NCBI GenBank assembly: GCA_934572445.1
Contig: CAKTLD010000013.1
Location: forward strand, 1-30,450
Length of the DNA stretch: 30,450 bases
Source of the DNA: an uncultured Oscillospiraceae bacterium
GTDB taxonomy: Bacteria; Bacillota; Clostridia; Oscillospirales; Oscillospiraceae
Direction of reading: 5' to 3'
Shown here one piece after another: positions 22,262 through 29,843 of this stretch (position 1 is its first letter; the number at the start of each line of letters is the position of its first letter). Position numbers and translations under genes: made by a program. A model generated the notes under the pieces. That model saw only the letters and a list, made by a program, of their open reading frames with translations. It was not told where the DNA came from and made no database searches.

Positions 22262-23263
22262 TTACTGATAATCGCTTACGAGGAACAGCGGTTTGATGAC
22301 CACGACCTCGTCGTATTCCTCCTGCTCGACCTGCACATCCTCATTGAGCGCCCTGAGGTCGGACTTGAGCACCTCCAGCGCCTCGTCCGCGCTCTGAGCG
22401 CGGCCCTCGCGCAGGATACGGATCATGCGGCGCAGCACGATGGGGTGCGCATAGCGCGCAGGCAGCGGGAAACCGTCCGGCAGGACATTCTCCACGCCCT
22501 CAAGGGCCTGCTCCCATGCGCGCTCGACCGCATGGCGGTTGTTCTTCGCCGTGGGCAGCACATGCGCGCCCGAGAAAAAGAACACGGCAGCAAAGCCGAA
22601 GAGCGCAAAGTAAACGCCGAAGTCGCCGCCATTGCGCCAGGAAATGACCCCATAGACCAGCGCTGCCGCACCCGCCAGTACGATGGCCAGCGCGACCCAG
22701 CGGTAAGCGGGGTTCGTGCGTTCGTTGACGCGCTTGGCCTTGGCTGCGGCGGCGAGCTTGCCGGTCGTCTCAGGATAGCCCTCCAGAAACTGCTCGGCCT
22801 GCTCCAGCGTCTCTCTCGCGTGCTGCGCCGCGGGGCTGAGCTCGCTCAAATAGCGTTTCTCCTCGCGTGCAGCCTTTTCCTGCATGCGCTGCGCACCGCC
22901 CACGCTCAAAAGCGGGATCCCGGGATGGCGCTGACCAATATACGCGAGCATATTGTCCACGTCTTCCTCATGCTTGAAGGTACACTGCTTCTGCGTACCG
23001 TCGTCATACTCCACCACAAGGTAGGGAATGGAGCCGAACACGCCTTTGCCCGAAAAGCCGCCCTGGCTCATGGCCACGCGCTTGAACACGCGCCGCACCG
23101 CGGAAAAGGCAACGTAGTAATGCCGGTCGATGAAATAGCTGTTCAGATACAGCGCCTGCTCGCCCACGCCGCAGGGACCGAAGCGCTTGCAGGCTCTCTT
23201 ATCCTCCGCCAGGATCTCCGGCGCAAGGGTCGTGCCGCCAAGGCATACCGGTGCAAAGATCAT
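22262..23263 (-). CDS. Hypothetical membrane protein with soluble flanking domains
   Basis: I do not recognise a named family for this 333-residue protein. The first ~115 residues look like a compact beta-rich domain (YLNSYFIDRHYYVAFSAVRRVFKRVAMSQGGF, VVEYDDGTQKQCTFKHEEDVDNML), reminiscent of PH-like lipid-binding folds. A charged helix follows (about 125-180), then two membrane helices (about 190-207 and 217-236). The C-terminal helical region contains PLPARYAHPIVLRRMIRILREGRA. GGAGGT precedes the ATG at 23263. The cstA terminator lies between this gene and cstA, and I see no separate promoter, so it may be expressed by read-through. Confidence 0.8.
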   Translation of the reverse strand: MIFAPVCLGGTTLAPEILAEDKRACKRFGPCGVGEQALYLNSYFIDRHYYVAFSAVRRVFKRVAMSQGGFSGKGVFGSIPYLVVEYDDGTQKQCTFKHEEDVDNMLAYIGQRHPGIPLLSVGGAQRMQEKAAREEKRYLSELSPAAQHARETLEQAEQFLEGYPETTGKLAAAAKAKRVNERTNPAYRWVALAIVLAGAAALVYGVISWRNGGDFGVYFALFGFAAVFFFSGAHVLPTAKNNRHAVERAWEQALEGVENVLPDGFPLPARYAHPIVLRRMIRILREGRAQSADEALEVLKSDLRALNEDVQVEQEEYDEVVVIKPLFLVSDYQ

Positions 23264-23297
23264 AAGCGTACCTCCAAAAGTTACGAAAAAGAGTAGG

Positions 23298-23331
23298 AAA
23301 AGCGGCGGGAGGGAGACCCTCCCACCGCTTT
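23298..23331 (-). terminator. Terminator after cstA
   Basis: On the minus strand AAAGCGGtGGGAGGG pairs with CCCTCCCgCCGCTTT around a TCT loop (one mismatch), followed by TTTTCC and later TTTTT. It lies 12 bases after the cstA stop. Confidence 0.82.
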
Positions 23332-23342
23332 ACGGACAGGGA

Positions 23343-24842
23343 TCACTTGTGCAGCGTCTCGTAGTGGGGCTGGGTGTGGCGCTTCTTGATGGTATACAGG
23401 AAGATGCCGAGGAACAGAGCCGCAGCGATAATGCCGACAGGATAAGCAACCGCGGTGTTGTAGACCACAGCGCCATCGGCGGTCTTGGTGTTCAGGAACT
23501 GGCCGAGGCACTCGTTGCCGAGCATGAAGTAGGTGATGGAAACGGCGCTCATGAAGGTAGCGGGGACAGCGGTGATCCAGTAGTTCTTCTTATCGTAGAA
23601 GAGGTACATGGAGGCGGCCCACAGAACGATCATGGCGAGGGTCTGGTTGGTCCAGCTGAAGTAACGCCAGATGATGGTGTAGTCGATCTTGCCGAGAGCA
23701 TTGCCCACGCCGAGGATCGCGCCGATGCCCAGAACAGGGACGCAGAGCAGCAGACGGTTCTTCCAGCCCTTCTGGTCGATCTTGAACCAGTCAGCCAGCA
23801 CGAGACGGGCGCTGCGGAACGCGGTATCGCCGGAGGTGATGGGGCAGGCAATGACGCCGAGCATCGCCAGCGCGATGCCAACGCCGCCCATGGTCTTGGA
23901 GCAGACATCGTAAACGGCAGTCGGGCCGCCGCCGCCCAGTTCGAGCAGCTCAGCACCGCTGTAGATCGCGCAGCCGGCAGCCGCCCAGATCAGGGCGATG
24001 ATGCCTTCGGAGACCATCGCGCCGTAGAAGACGAAGTGGCCCTGCTTCTCGCTCTTCATGCAGCGTGCCATCAGGGGGCTCTGCGTGGCATGGAAGCCGG
24101 AGATCGCGCCGCAGGCGACGGTGATGAACATGAAGCTCCAAATCGGAGTGCCCTGGGGATGCATGTTGGTGAAGTTGCTCCAGATCTCGGGGATCTCATA
24201 GCCCTTGGTGAAGATACCCAGAGCCACGCCGATCGCCATAATGATCAGGCAGATACCAAACAGGGGGTAGATCTTGCCGATGATCTTGTCGATGGACAGG
24301 AACGTCGCAATGAAGTAGTAGATCAGGATCAGGACCAGCCAGAACAGCTTGCTGGTCAGGATGCCGGTGCTGCCGCCGTTGGAGAACAGCAGCTGGATCA
24401 GGCCCGCAGGGCCGACGGCGAACACGGTGCCGACCATGATGAGCAGCACCACGCTGAACACGCGCATGACGTTCTTCATCGCGCCGCCGAGGTAAATGCC
24501 GGAGATCTCGGAGATGGAAGCGCCTTCGTTACGCTCGCTCATCATACCGGAGAAGTAGTCGTGGACGGCACCGGCAAAGATGGTGCCGAAGGTGATCCAC
24601 AGAAAGACCACGGGGCCCCACAGCGCGCCGCTGAGAGCGCCGAAGATCGGGCCGAGGCCCGCGATGTTCAGAAGCTGGATCATAAACAGCTTCCACTGCG
24701 GCAGGACAACATAGTCCACGCCGTCGTTGATCTTGACAGCCGGAGTTTCACGGTCATCAGGGCCGAAGGTTTTCTCAACGACCTTGCCGTAAACGAAGTA
24801 GCCGCCGATCAGCAAAGCAAGACAGATCAAGAAGCTAAGCAT
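23343..24842 (-). CDS. cstA: Carbon starvation protein CstA (short form)
   Basis: This 499-residue membrane protein has about 12-14 helices and belongs to the CstA family. Members act in peptide or pyruvate uptake under starvation. Seen: GYFVYGKVVEKTFGPDD at the start, then the family hallmark VLPQWKLFMIQLLNIAGLGPIFGALSGALWGP, HDYFSGMMSERNEGASISEI, and ISGFHATQSPLMARC in the middle. It is shorter than E. coli CstA (about 700 residues), as is usual for many Firmicute versions. GGGAGGAG precedes the ATG at 24842. A promoter candidate lies at 24928-24955. Substrate is not determinable from sequence. Confidence 0.93.
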   Translation of the reverse strand: MLSFLICLALLIGGYFVYGKVVEKTFGPDDRETPAVKINDGVDYVVLPQWKLFMIQLLNIAGLGPIFGALSGALWGPVVFLWITFGTIFAGAVHDYFSGMMSERNEGASISEISGIYLGGAMKNVMRVFSVVLLIMVGTVFAVGPAGLIQLLFSNGGSTGILTSKLFWLVLILIYYFIATFLSIDKIIGKIYPLFGICLIIMAIGVALGIFTKGYEIPEIWSNFTNMHPQGTPIWSFMFITVACGAISGFHATQSPLMARCMKSEKQGHFVFYGAMVSEGIIALIWAAAGCAIYSGAELLELGGGGPTAVYDVCSKTMGGVGIALAMLGVIACPITSGDTAFRSARLVLADWFKIDQKGWKNRLLLCVPVLGIGAILGVGNALGKIDYTIIWRYFSWTNQTLAMIVLWAASMYLFYDKKNYWITAVPATFMSAVSITYFMLGNECLGQFLNTKTADGAVVYNTAVAYPVGIIAAALFLGIFLYTIKKRHTQPHYETLHK

Positions 24843-24927
24843 AGTTTCTCCTCCCAATTAGTCACAATGGTTGGTTTTTCTACGCAGGGTGCCCGTTCCG
24901 GACCGCGCGCCCTACTTTTCGCCCATA

Positions 24928-24955
24928 ATCATAATTTTTTGGCAGGAAAAATCAA
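24928..24955 (-). promoter_or_regulatory. Candidate cstA promoter
   Basis: On the minus strand TTGATT (24950-24955) and TATGAT (24928-24933) are 16 bases apart, about 86 bases upstream of cstA. The rest of the 263-base gap (24843-25105) is AT-rich next to cstA and holds a GC-rich hairpin near thrH. Confidence 0.5.
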
Positions 24956-25054
24956 TCGGCAAAATGGCCGAAAATGCGCGGAAAAATTCACCGATTTCTA
25001 CAATTTTGACCGAACGTTCCATACAACCCGCACATTTGCAGGCTTTTTTGTGCG

Positions 25055-25086
25055 TGCAGCGCGCGCAGAGAACTGCGCGCGCTGCA
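25055..25086. repeat. GC-rich 14-bp perfect hairpin downstream of thrH
   Basis: TGCAGCGCGCGCAG and CTGCGCGCGCTGCA pair perfectly around AGAA, starting about 20 bases past the thrH stop. Neither strand has a T-run directly after the stem, so it is not a normal intrinsic terminator. It may stabilise the thrC-thrH mRNA or act with Rho. Confidence 0.65.
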
Positions 25087-25105
25087 AAAATGACGGGAAA
25101 ATTTC

Positions 25106-25720
25106 TTACCGATTTTGTCCGCGCGTCACGCACAAAATCGCCTCCAGCAACTCGTCATAGCGCTCATAGGCGGGCAGCTGCGGGTAGTCGGCCCTGATCT
25201 TCTCTGTTGTGCGGAAAAGAAAGCCGGCCTTCGATGCCTCGATCATTTCAAGGTCGTTGTAGCTGTCGCCCGCGGCGATGGTCTCAAAGCCGATGGACTG
25301 AAGGCCGCGCACGGTGGTAAGCTTGGAATGGTCGCAGCGCATCTTTATGCCGCTGATGAAGCCGTCGCCGTCGATCTCGAGCGAGTTGCAGAAAATCGTG
25401 GGCCAGCCGAGCTTTTTCATCAGGGGCTGCGCAAATTCCTCAAAGGTATCGCTGAGGATGATGGCCTGCGTCTCGGAGCGGAGCCTGTTGAGGAACTCCT
25501 TTGCCCCCGGCAGCGGGTCGATGCGGCTGATGGTCTCCTGGATCTCCTTCAGCCCCAGTCCGTGCTCGCGCAGCACGCCCATGCGCCATTTCATCAGCTT
25601 GTCGTAATCCGGCTCGTCGCGCGTGGTGCGCGTCAGCTCGGGGATACCGCTCTCGCGGGCAAACTCAATCCAGATCTCAGGGACGAGCACGCCCTCCATA
25701 TCAAGGCAGGTGATATACAT
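25106..25720 (-). CDS. thrH: ThrH: homoserine phosphotransferase / phosphoserine phosphatase
   Basis: This 204-residue HAD-superfamily enzyme is like ThrH of Pseudomonas aeruginosa, which dephosphorylates phosphoserine and can transfer the phosphate to homoserine. Seen: motif I LDMEGVLVPEIW, with Asp7 and Glu9 (DxE rather than the usual DxD, as in ThrH), LSDTFEEF (motif II region), the lysine in HSKLTTVRGL (motif III) and GDSYNDLEMI (motif IV). It follows thrC by 12 bases, so the two form an operon. No thrB is in the window, so ThrH may supply homoserine phosphate for ThrC (inference). GGAGGA-like bases precede the ATG at 25720. Confidence 0.93.
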   Translation of the reverse strand: MYITCLDMEGVLVPEIWIEFARESGIPELTRTTRDEPDYDKLMKWRMGVLREHGLGLKEIQETISRIDPLPGAKEFLNRLRSETQAIILSDTFEEFAQPLMKKLGWPTIFCNSLEIDGDGFISGIKMRCDHSKLTTVRGLQSIGFETIAAGDSYNDLEMIEASKAGFLFRTTEKIRADYPQLPAYERYDELLEAILCVTRGQNR

Positions 25721-25732
25721 TTTTCTTCCTCC

Positions 25733-27220
25733 TTACCACGTCTTCTGCGCGGCATGGTCGAGCACATAGGAGAGCATTTCCTCCTGGCCGATCACATCGC
25801 GGTGGCGCACCTCGCGGGACCTCAGATCCGCAAGATTCTTCGGCACGGGCACACCGGTAACGTCATGGAGCTGCTCCATCACGGCGAACTCGTCTCCCTC
25901 AGCCCTTTCGCCGATGCCCTCAAGCACGGCGGCGGGGAACTTATACGGCGAGGCAGTGGACAGCACCACGACAGCGTTATGGTCCGGGTTCGCCTTCTTG
26001 TACTGCTGCGCCACGTCCCAGGCGACCGCCGTGTGCGTATCGCAGAGGTAATGATGTTCGCGCCAGACGCTGCCGATGGCGGCTTTCGCGCCCTCGTCGC
26101 CGCAGCAGCCCGCCCAGAACAGCGCATGCAGCTTTTCAAGCATGGATGCGGGCACCTCATAGGCGCCCTCCTCGCCGAGCCGCTTCATCAGGTCCGCGAC
26201 GAGCGCATCGTCGCCGGAGAGGAGATACAGCAACCTTTCCAGATTGCTGGAGACCAGAATGTCCATCGACGGCGAGACCGTCTTGTAGAACGGGCGGCGG
26301 CGGTCGTAGCGGCCTGTGCGCAGGAACTCGGTCAGCACGTTGTTGGCGTTGGACGCGCACACGAGCTTGCCGACGGGAAGTCCCATCTCTTTTGCAAAGT
26401 AGCCCGCGAGGATATCGCCGAAGTTGCCCGTCGGCACGACGAAGTCGACCTTGTCGCCCTCGTGAATGCGTCCCATCTTCACAAGGTCGGCATAGGCTCT
26501 GTAATAGTACACGACCTGCGGGGCAAGGCGGCCGATGTTGATGGAGTTGGCGCTCGACAGGCGCACGCCCTTGCCCGCAAGCAGCTTATCGCGGCTGACG
26601 GCGGAGAAAATCTTCTTCACGCCCGTCTGCGCATCGTCAAAGTTGCCGCGCACCGCGCACACGCAGACATTGTCGCCCTCCTGCGTGGCCATCTGCGCCT
26701 GCTGCACGGCGCTCACGCCGCCGTGGGGGTAGAATACGATGATCTTCGTGCCCGGGACGTCGCAGAAGCCCTCCATCGCCGCCTTGCCGGTGTCGCCCGA
26801 CGTGGCGGTCAGAATGAGGATCTCATCGTCCACGCCGCATTTTTCCTTCGCCGCCGTCATCAGACGCGGCAGCATCGAGAGCGCCACATCCTTGAAAGCG
26901 CTCGTCGGCCCACGGAAGAGTTCGAGCACATTGTCCTCACCGACGGGGACCGTCGGCGTGAGGTCCACGGTCTCAAATTTGTCGCCGTAGCCCTCGCACA
27001 CAAGCTTCGCCATCTCCTCCTCGGAAAAGTCCGGCAGGAGCTTCGAGAGAATGATCGTGGACATCGACAGCGTGTCCAGTCCGAGGACTAAGGTGTAGTC
27101 GAAGCGGATACCGTCAAACGACGGCATCGTGTAAAGCCCGCCGTCGGGCGCAAGGCCGTTCAGAATGGCCTGTGCGCTGCCGGCCTTCAGATGATGGTCG
27201 CGGGTACTCTGGTACTGCAT
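25733..27220 (-). CDS. thrC: Threonine synthase
   Basis: This 495-residue PLP enzyme converts O-phosphohomoserine to threonine. Seen: YQSTRDHHLKAGSAQAILNGLAPDGGLY at the N-terminus, the PLP lysine K110 in GPTSAFKDVALSMLPRLM, TATSGDTGKAAMEGF (phosphate-binding) and VVPTGNFGDILAGYFAKEMGLPVGKLV. The length and DGGLY start are those of the long bacterial/fungal type. The ATG at 27220 follows AAGGAGG; the longer frame to 27259 lacks support. It is divergent from hom with overlapping promoters, keeping the threonine genes together. Confidence 0.96.
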   Translation of the reverse strand: MQYQSTRDHHLKAGSAQAILNGLAPDGGLYTMPSFDGIRFDYTLVLGLDTLSMSTIILSKLLPDFSEEEMAKLVCEGYGDKFETVDLTPTVPVGEDNVLELFRGPTSAFKDVALSMLPRLMTAAKEKCGVDDEILILTATSGDTGKAAMEGFCDVPGTKIIVFYPHGGVSAVQQAQMATQEGDNVCVCAVRGNFDDAQTGVKKIFSAVSRDKLLAGKGVRLSSANSINIGRLAPQVVYYYRAYADLVKMGRIHEGDKVDFVVPTGNFGDILAGYFAKEMGLPVGKLVCASNANNVLTEFLRTGRYDRRRPFYKTVSPSMDILVSSNLERLLYLLSGDDALVADLMKRLGEEGAYEVPASMLEKLHALFWAGCCGDEGAKAAIGSVWREHHYLCDTHTAVAWDVAQQYKKANPDHNAVVVLSTASPYKFPAAVLEGIGERAEGDEFAVMEQLHDVTGVPVPKNLADLRSREVRHRDVIGQEEMLSYVLDHAAQKTW

Positions 27221-27267
27221 GGTGGTGCCTCCTTGTATCGCAGGGGAAAAGTTTTTCATTTTCCCTA

Positions 27268-27296
27268 TTGTTTTTTCACAAACGCTATGTTATATT
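27268..27296 (+). promoter_or_regulatory. hom-lysC-asd promoter
   Basis: TTGTTT (27268-27273) and TATATT (27291-27296) are 17 bases apart. This leaves about 100 untranslated bases before hom, which contain small GC stems but no T-box, leader peptide with a ribosome site, or terminator that I can see. Confidence 0.65.
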
Positions 27297-27315
27297 GTTC
27301 CCATCAAAAAGTCAA
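27287..27315 (-). promoter_or_regulatory. thrC-thrH promoter
   Basis: On the minus strand TTGACT (27310-27315) and TAACAT (27287-27292) are 17 bases apart. The -10 overlaps that of the opposing hom promoter by two bases, so the two promoters probably compete. Confidence 0.65.
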
Positions 27316-27404
27316 GTGTTTTTATATGGCGGACATTTCAGTCAAACCGCACAAAATCGTCCGCACTTGGCGGAGTATTTGGAAATCGAAAGAGGGTCTT
27401 GAAA

Positions 27405-28514
27405 ATGACAAATATCGCGCTGCTGGGCTTCGGCACTGTCGGCTCTTATTTCTATCGCCTGTGCGAGGGCCGCAGCGACCTGCGCGTGACCGCCGTGCTC
27501 TCGCGCCGCCCGCGCCCCGAGCTCACCTGCACCGTAACGGCGGACTTTGACGAGATCGTGCGCGATCCCTCCATTGATATCGTAGTGGAGGTCATGGGCG
27601 GGCTGGAGCCCGCCTACAGCGATATCTGCGCGGCCATGCGCGCGGGCAAGCACGTTGTCACCGCGAACAAGCAGCTCATGTGCGCGCGCTTCGAGGAATT
27701 GACGGACCTTGCCAAAGCATGCGGCGTCAGCCTGCGCTGCACCGCCGCCGCGGGCGGCGGCATCCCGTGGCTCACTTCCCTTGCCCGCGCGGCCGAGCTT
27801 GATGGGCTCACGGCGGTCGAGGGCATCCTCAACGGCACGACGAACTACATGCTCTCGGCCATGACCGACTCCGGCGCGGATTACGCCGATGCGCTCGCGC
27901 AGGCGCAGGCGCTCGGCTATGCCGAGGCCGATCCCACCGCCGACGTCGAGGGGCTGGACGCGCGGCGCAAGCTCGTGCTCTCGGCGGACCTCGCCTTTGG
28001 CGTGAACGTAAAGGAAGAGAACATCCCGTGCGTCGGCATTTCGTCCGTCACCGCAGACGATATCGCCAAGGCTAAAGAGGACGGCCTCACCTACAAGCTC
28101 ATTGCCCGCGCGGAGAAAAACGGCCATGCCGTTGCCGCGTTCGTCTGTCCGACGCTTTTCTCATCCTCTGCGCCTGAGGCGCACACTGGCGGTACAGGCA
28201 ACCTCGTTTCGCTCTACGCCAGCCGTTTCGGCAAGCAGAGCTTTTCCGGTGCGGGCGCGGGCGGTTATCCCACGGGTTCAAGCGTTCTGCGCGACTGCCT
28301 GGACATTGCCGCCGGCTGCCGCAGCTTCTACGCCGATTCCTTTGCTCCCTGCCCCGTGGACCTTTCCGGCGCGCATGGCAAGTGGCTCTTCCGCTGCAGG
28401 GGAGAAGCCTTCACCCGCGAGTGCAGTGCCCGCGAAGCGTTCGACGCCTATGAATCTTACCGAAAGGACGATCCGCACGCGCTGCTCGCGCGCTACGCGG
28501 CCGAGGAGGAATAA
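27405..28514 (+). CDS. hom: Homoserine dehydrogenase (no ACT domain)
   Basis: This 369-residue enzyme reduces aspartate semialdehyde to homoserine. Seen: Rossmann motif GFGTVG (8-13), GKHVVTANKQLM with the conserved lysine, AAAGGGIPWL, GILNGTTNYMLSAM, and the substrate-site lysine in EGLDARRKLVLSADLAFG. It ends soon after the catalytic domain: the C-terminal ACT domain found in many Firmicute enzymes (about 430 residues) is absent, which suggests no direct threonine feedback through that domain. The ATG at 27405 has GAGGG upstream. lysC starts four bases after its stop. Confidence 0.95.
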   Translation: MTNIALLGFGTVGSYFYRLCEGRSDLRVTAVLSRRPRPELTCTVTADFDEIVRDPSIDIVVEVMGGLEPAYSDICAAMRAGKHVVTANKQLMCARFEELTDLAKACGVSLRCTAAAGGGIPWLTSLARAAELDGLTAVEGILNGTTNYMLSAMTDSGADYADALAQAQALGYAEADPTADVEGLDARRKLVLSADLAFGVNVKEENIPCVGISSVTADDIAKAKEDGLTYKLIARAEKNGHAVAAFVCPTLFSSSAPEAHTGGTGNLVSLYASRFGKQSFSGAGAGGYPTGSSVLRDCLDIAAGCRSFYADSFAPCPVDLSGAHGKWLFRCRGEAFTRECSAREAFDAYESYRKDDPHALLARYAAEEE

Positions 28515-28517
28515 ATC

Positions 28518-29843
28518 ATGCTTAAGGTACTTAAATTCGGCGGCTCCTCGCTCGCCGACGCACACCAGTTTGCCAAGGTCAAGTCCATCGTGGAAGCCGA
28601 CCCCTCCCGCCGCGTGGTCATCGTCTCCGCGCCGGGCAAGCGCTTTTCCGGCGACCATAAGATCACGGACCTGCTCTATCTCTGCGCCGCGCACATCAAA
28701 TACGGCGTGACCTGCAAGGACATCTTCGCCATGATCCGCGGCCGCTACAGCGAGATCATTGCCGAGTGCGGCCTGAAGACCGACCTCAGCGCCGACTTCG
28801 ACGCGCTGTGGGGCAAAATGCAGAATGGCATCAGCAAGGACGAGCTGGCCTCCCGCGGCGAATACTTCTCCGCGCGGCTGATGGCGGAATACCTCGGCTA
28901 CGACTTTCTCGACGCGGCACTGTGGGTCAAGTTCAGATTCGACGGCAGCGTCGACCAGGAGGCGACCTATGCGGCGCTGCGCCGCGCGGCCGATGGACGC
29001 AGGGTCGTCATCCCCGGCTTTTACGGCGTGATGCCCGACGGGCATATCAAGACCTTCTCCCGCGGCGGCAGCGATATCACCGGTGCGCTCGCAGCAGCGG
29101 CGCTGGGCGCAGACGTATATGAAAACTGGACGGACGTTTCCGGTATTCTGATGGCGGACCCGCGCATCGTGGACGATCCCGAGCCGATCCGCCGCGTGAC
29201 CTACAGCGAGCTGCGCGAGCTGAGCTATATCGGCGCGCAGGTGCTGCACGAGGGAACGATCTCCCCCGTGCGCGAAAAGAACATCCCGCTCAACATCCGC
29301 AACACCAACGCCCCCGACCATCCGGGCACGATGATCCTCGAATCCATCGGCGATGAGCAGGAGGAGGGCGGCTTCATCACAGGCATCGCCGGCAAGAAGG
29401 GCTTTTCCGTCATCACCATTGCCAAGACCGGCATGTCGAGCGAATCGGGCACGCTCGTCAGAATCCTTGACATTCTGGCGCGGCACGAGGTCAACGTGGA
29501 GTACATTCCCTCGGGCATCGACATCGTCTCGCTCGTCGTCTCGTCCGACAAGGTGTCGCGTTCGCTCTATGAAATGCTGGGCGAGCTGCAAAAAGAGGTC
29601 CAGCCGAATAAGATAACGGTAACGGAGCATATCGCTATCGTCGCTGCCGTCGGCCGGAAAATGGCCTACCGCCCGGGCGTGTCGGGCAAGATCTTCGCCA
29701 AGCTCGGTGAAAACGGCGTCAATATCCGCATGATCACGCAGGGCCCCGAAGAGCTCAACATCATCGTGGGCGTGGAGGAAAAGGATTTCGAACAGGCCAT
29801 TCGGGTCCTGTATCACAGCTTTGTAAAGGAGAATGTCGTATGA
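28518..29843 (+). CDS. lysC: Aspartate kinase
   Basis: This 441-residue enzyme phosphorylates aspartate, the first step toward lysine, threonine and methionine. Seen: KFGGSSLAD (6-14), the Ser/Arg-rich ASRGEYFSARLMAEYLG, TFSRGGSDITGALAAAALGADVYENWTDVSGI, and two C-terminal ACT-like regions (about 290-370 and 375-441), the latter with VSGKIFAKLGENGVNIRMITQG. The ACT domains imply feedback control by an end product (lysine or threonine, not decided by sequence). GGAGGAA precedes the ATG. Its stop overlaps the asd start (ATGA). Confidence 0.95.
   Translation: MLKVLKFGGSSLADAHQFAKVKSIVEADPSRRVVIVSAPGKRFSGDHKITDLLYLCAAHIKYGVTCKDIFAMIRGRYSEIIAECGLKTDLSADFDALWGKMQNGISKDELASRGEYFSARLMAEYLGYDFLDAALWVKFRFDGSVDQEATYAALRRAADGRRVVIPGFYGVMPDGHIKTFSRGGSDITGALAAAALGADVYENWTDVSGILMADPRIVDDPEPIRRVTYSELRELSYIGAQVLHEGTISPVREKNIPLNIRNTNAPDHPGTMILESIGDEQEEGGFITGIAGKKGFSVITIAKTGMSSESGTLVRILDILARHEVNVEYIPSGIDIVSLVVSSDKVSRSLYEMLGELQKEVQPNKITVTEHIAIVAAVGRKMAYRPGVSGKIFAKLGENGVNIRMITQGPEELNIIVGVEEKDFEQAIRVLYHSFVKENVV

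Noticed and set aside
23187..25160. Long plus-strand open frame (657 codons) opposite cstA
   Set aside because: It is antisense to a clear CstA gene. Its composition is Asp/Gly/His/Glu-rich low-complexity, typical of frames mirrored from a GC-rich gene, and it has no ribosome site.
25115..27091. Long plus-strand open frame (658 codons) opposite thrH and thrC
   Set aside because: It spans two real genes and their junction on the other strand. The translation shows no domain, only His/Ala/Leu-rich shadow sequence.
27303..27404. Leader peptide or riboswitch before hom
   Set aside because: An ATG at about 27327 opens a frame, but it has no ribosome site, no Thr/Ile run and reads through into hom in another frame. 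The GC stems are short and no terminator follows.
28278..29816. 512-codon minus-strand frame opposite hom and lysC
   Set aside because: It is antisense to two well-supported enzymes, with no ribosome site or family match.
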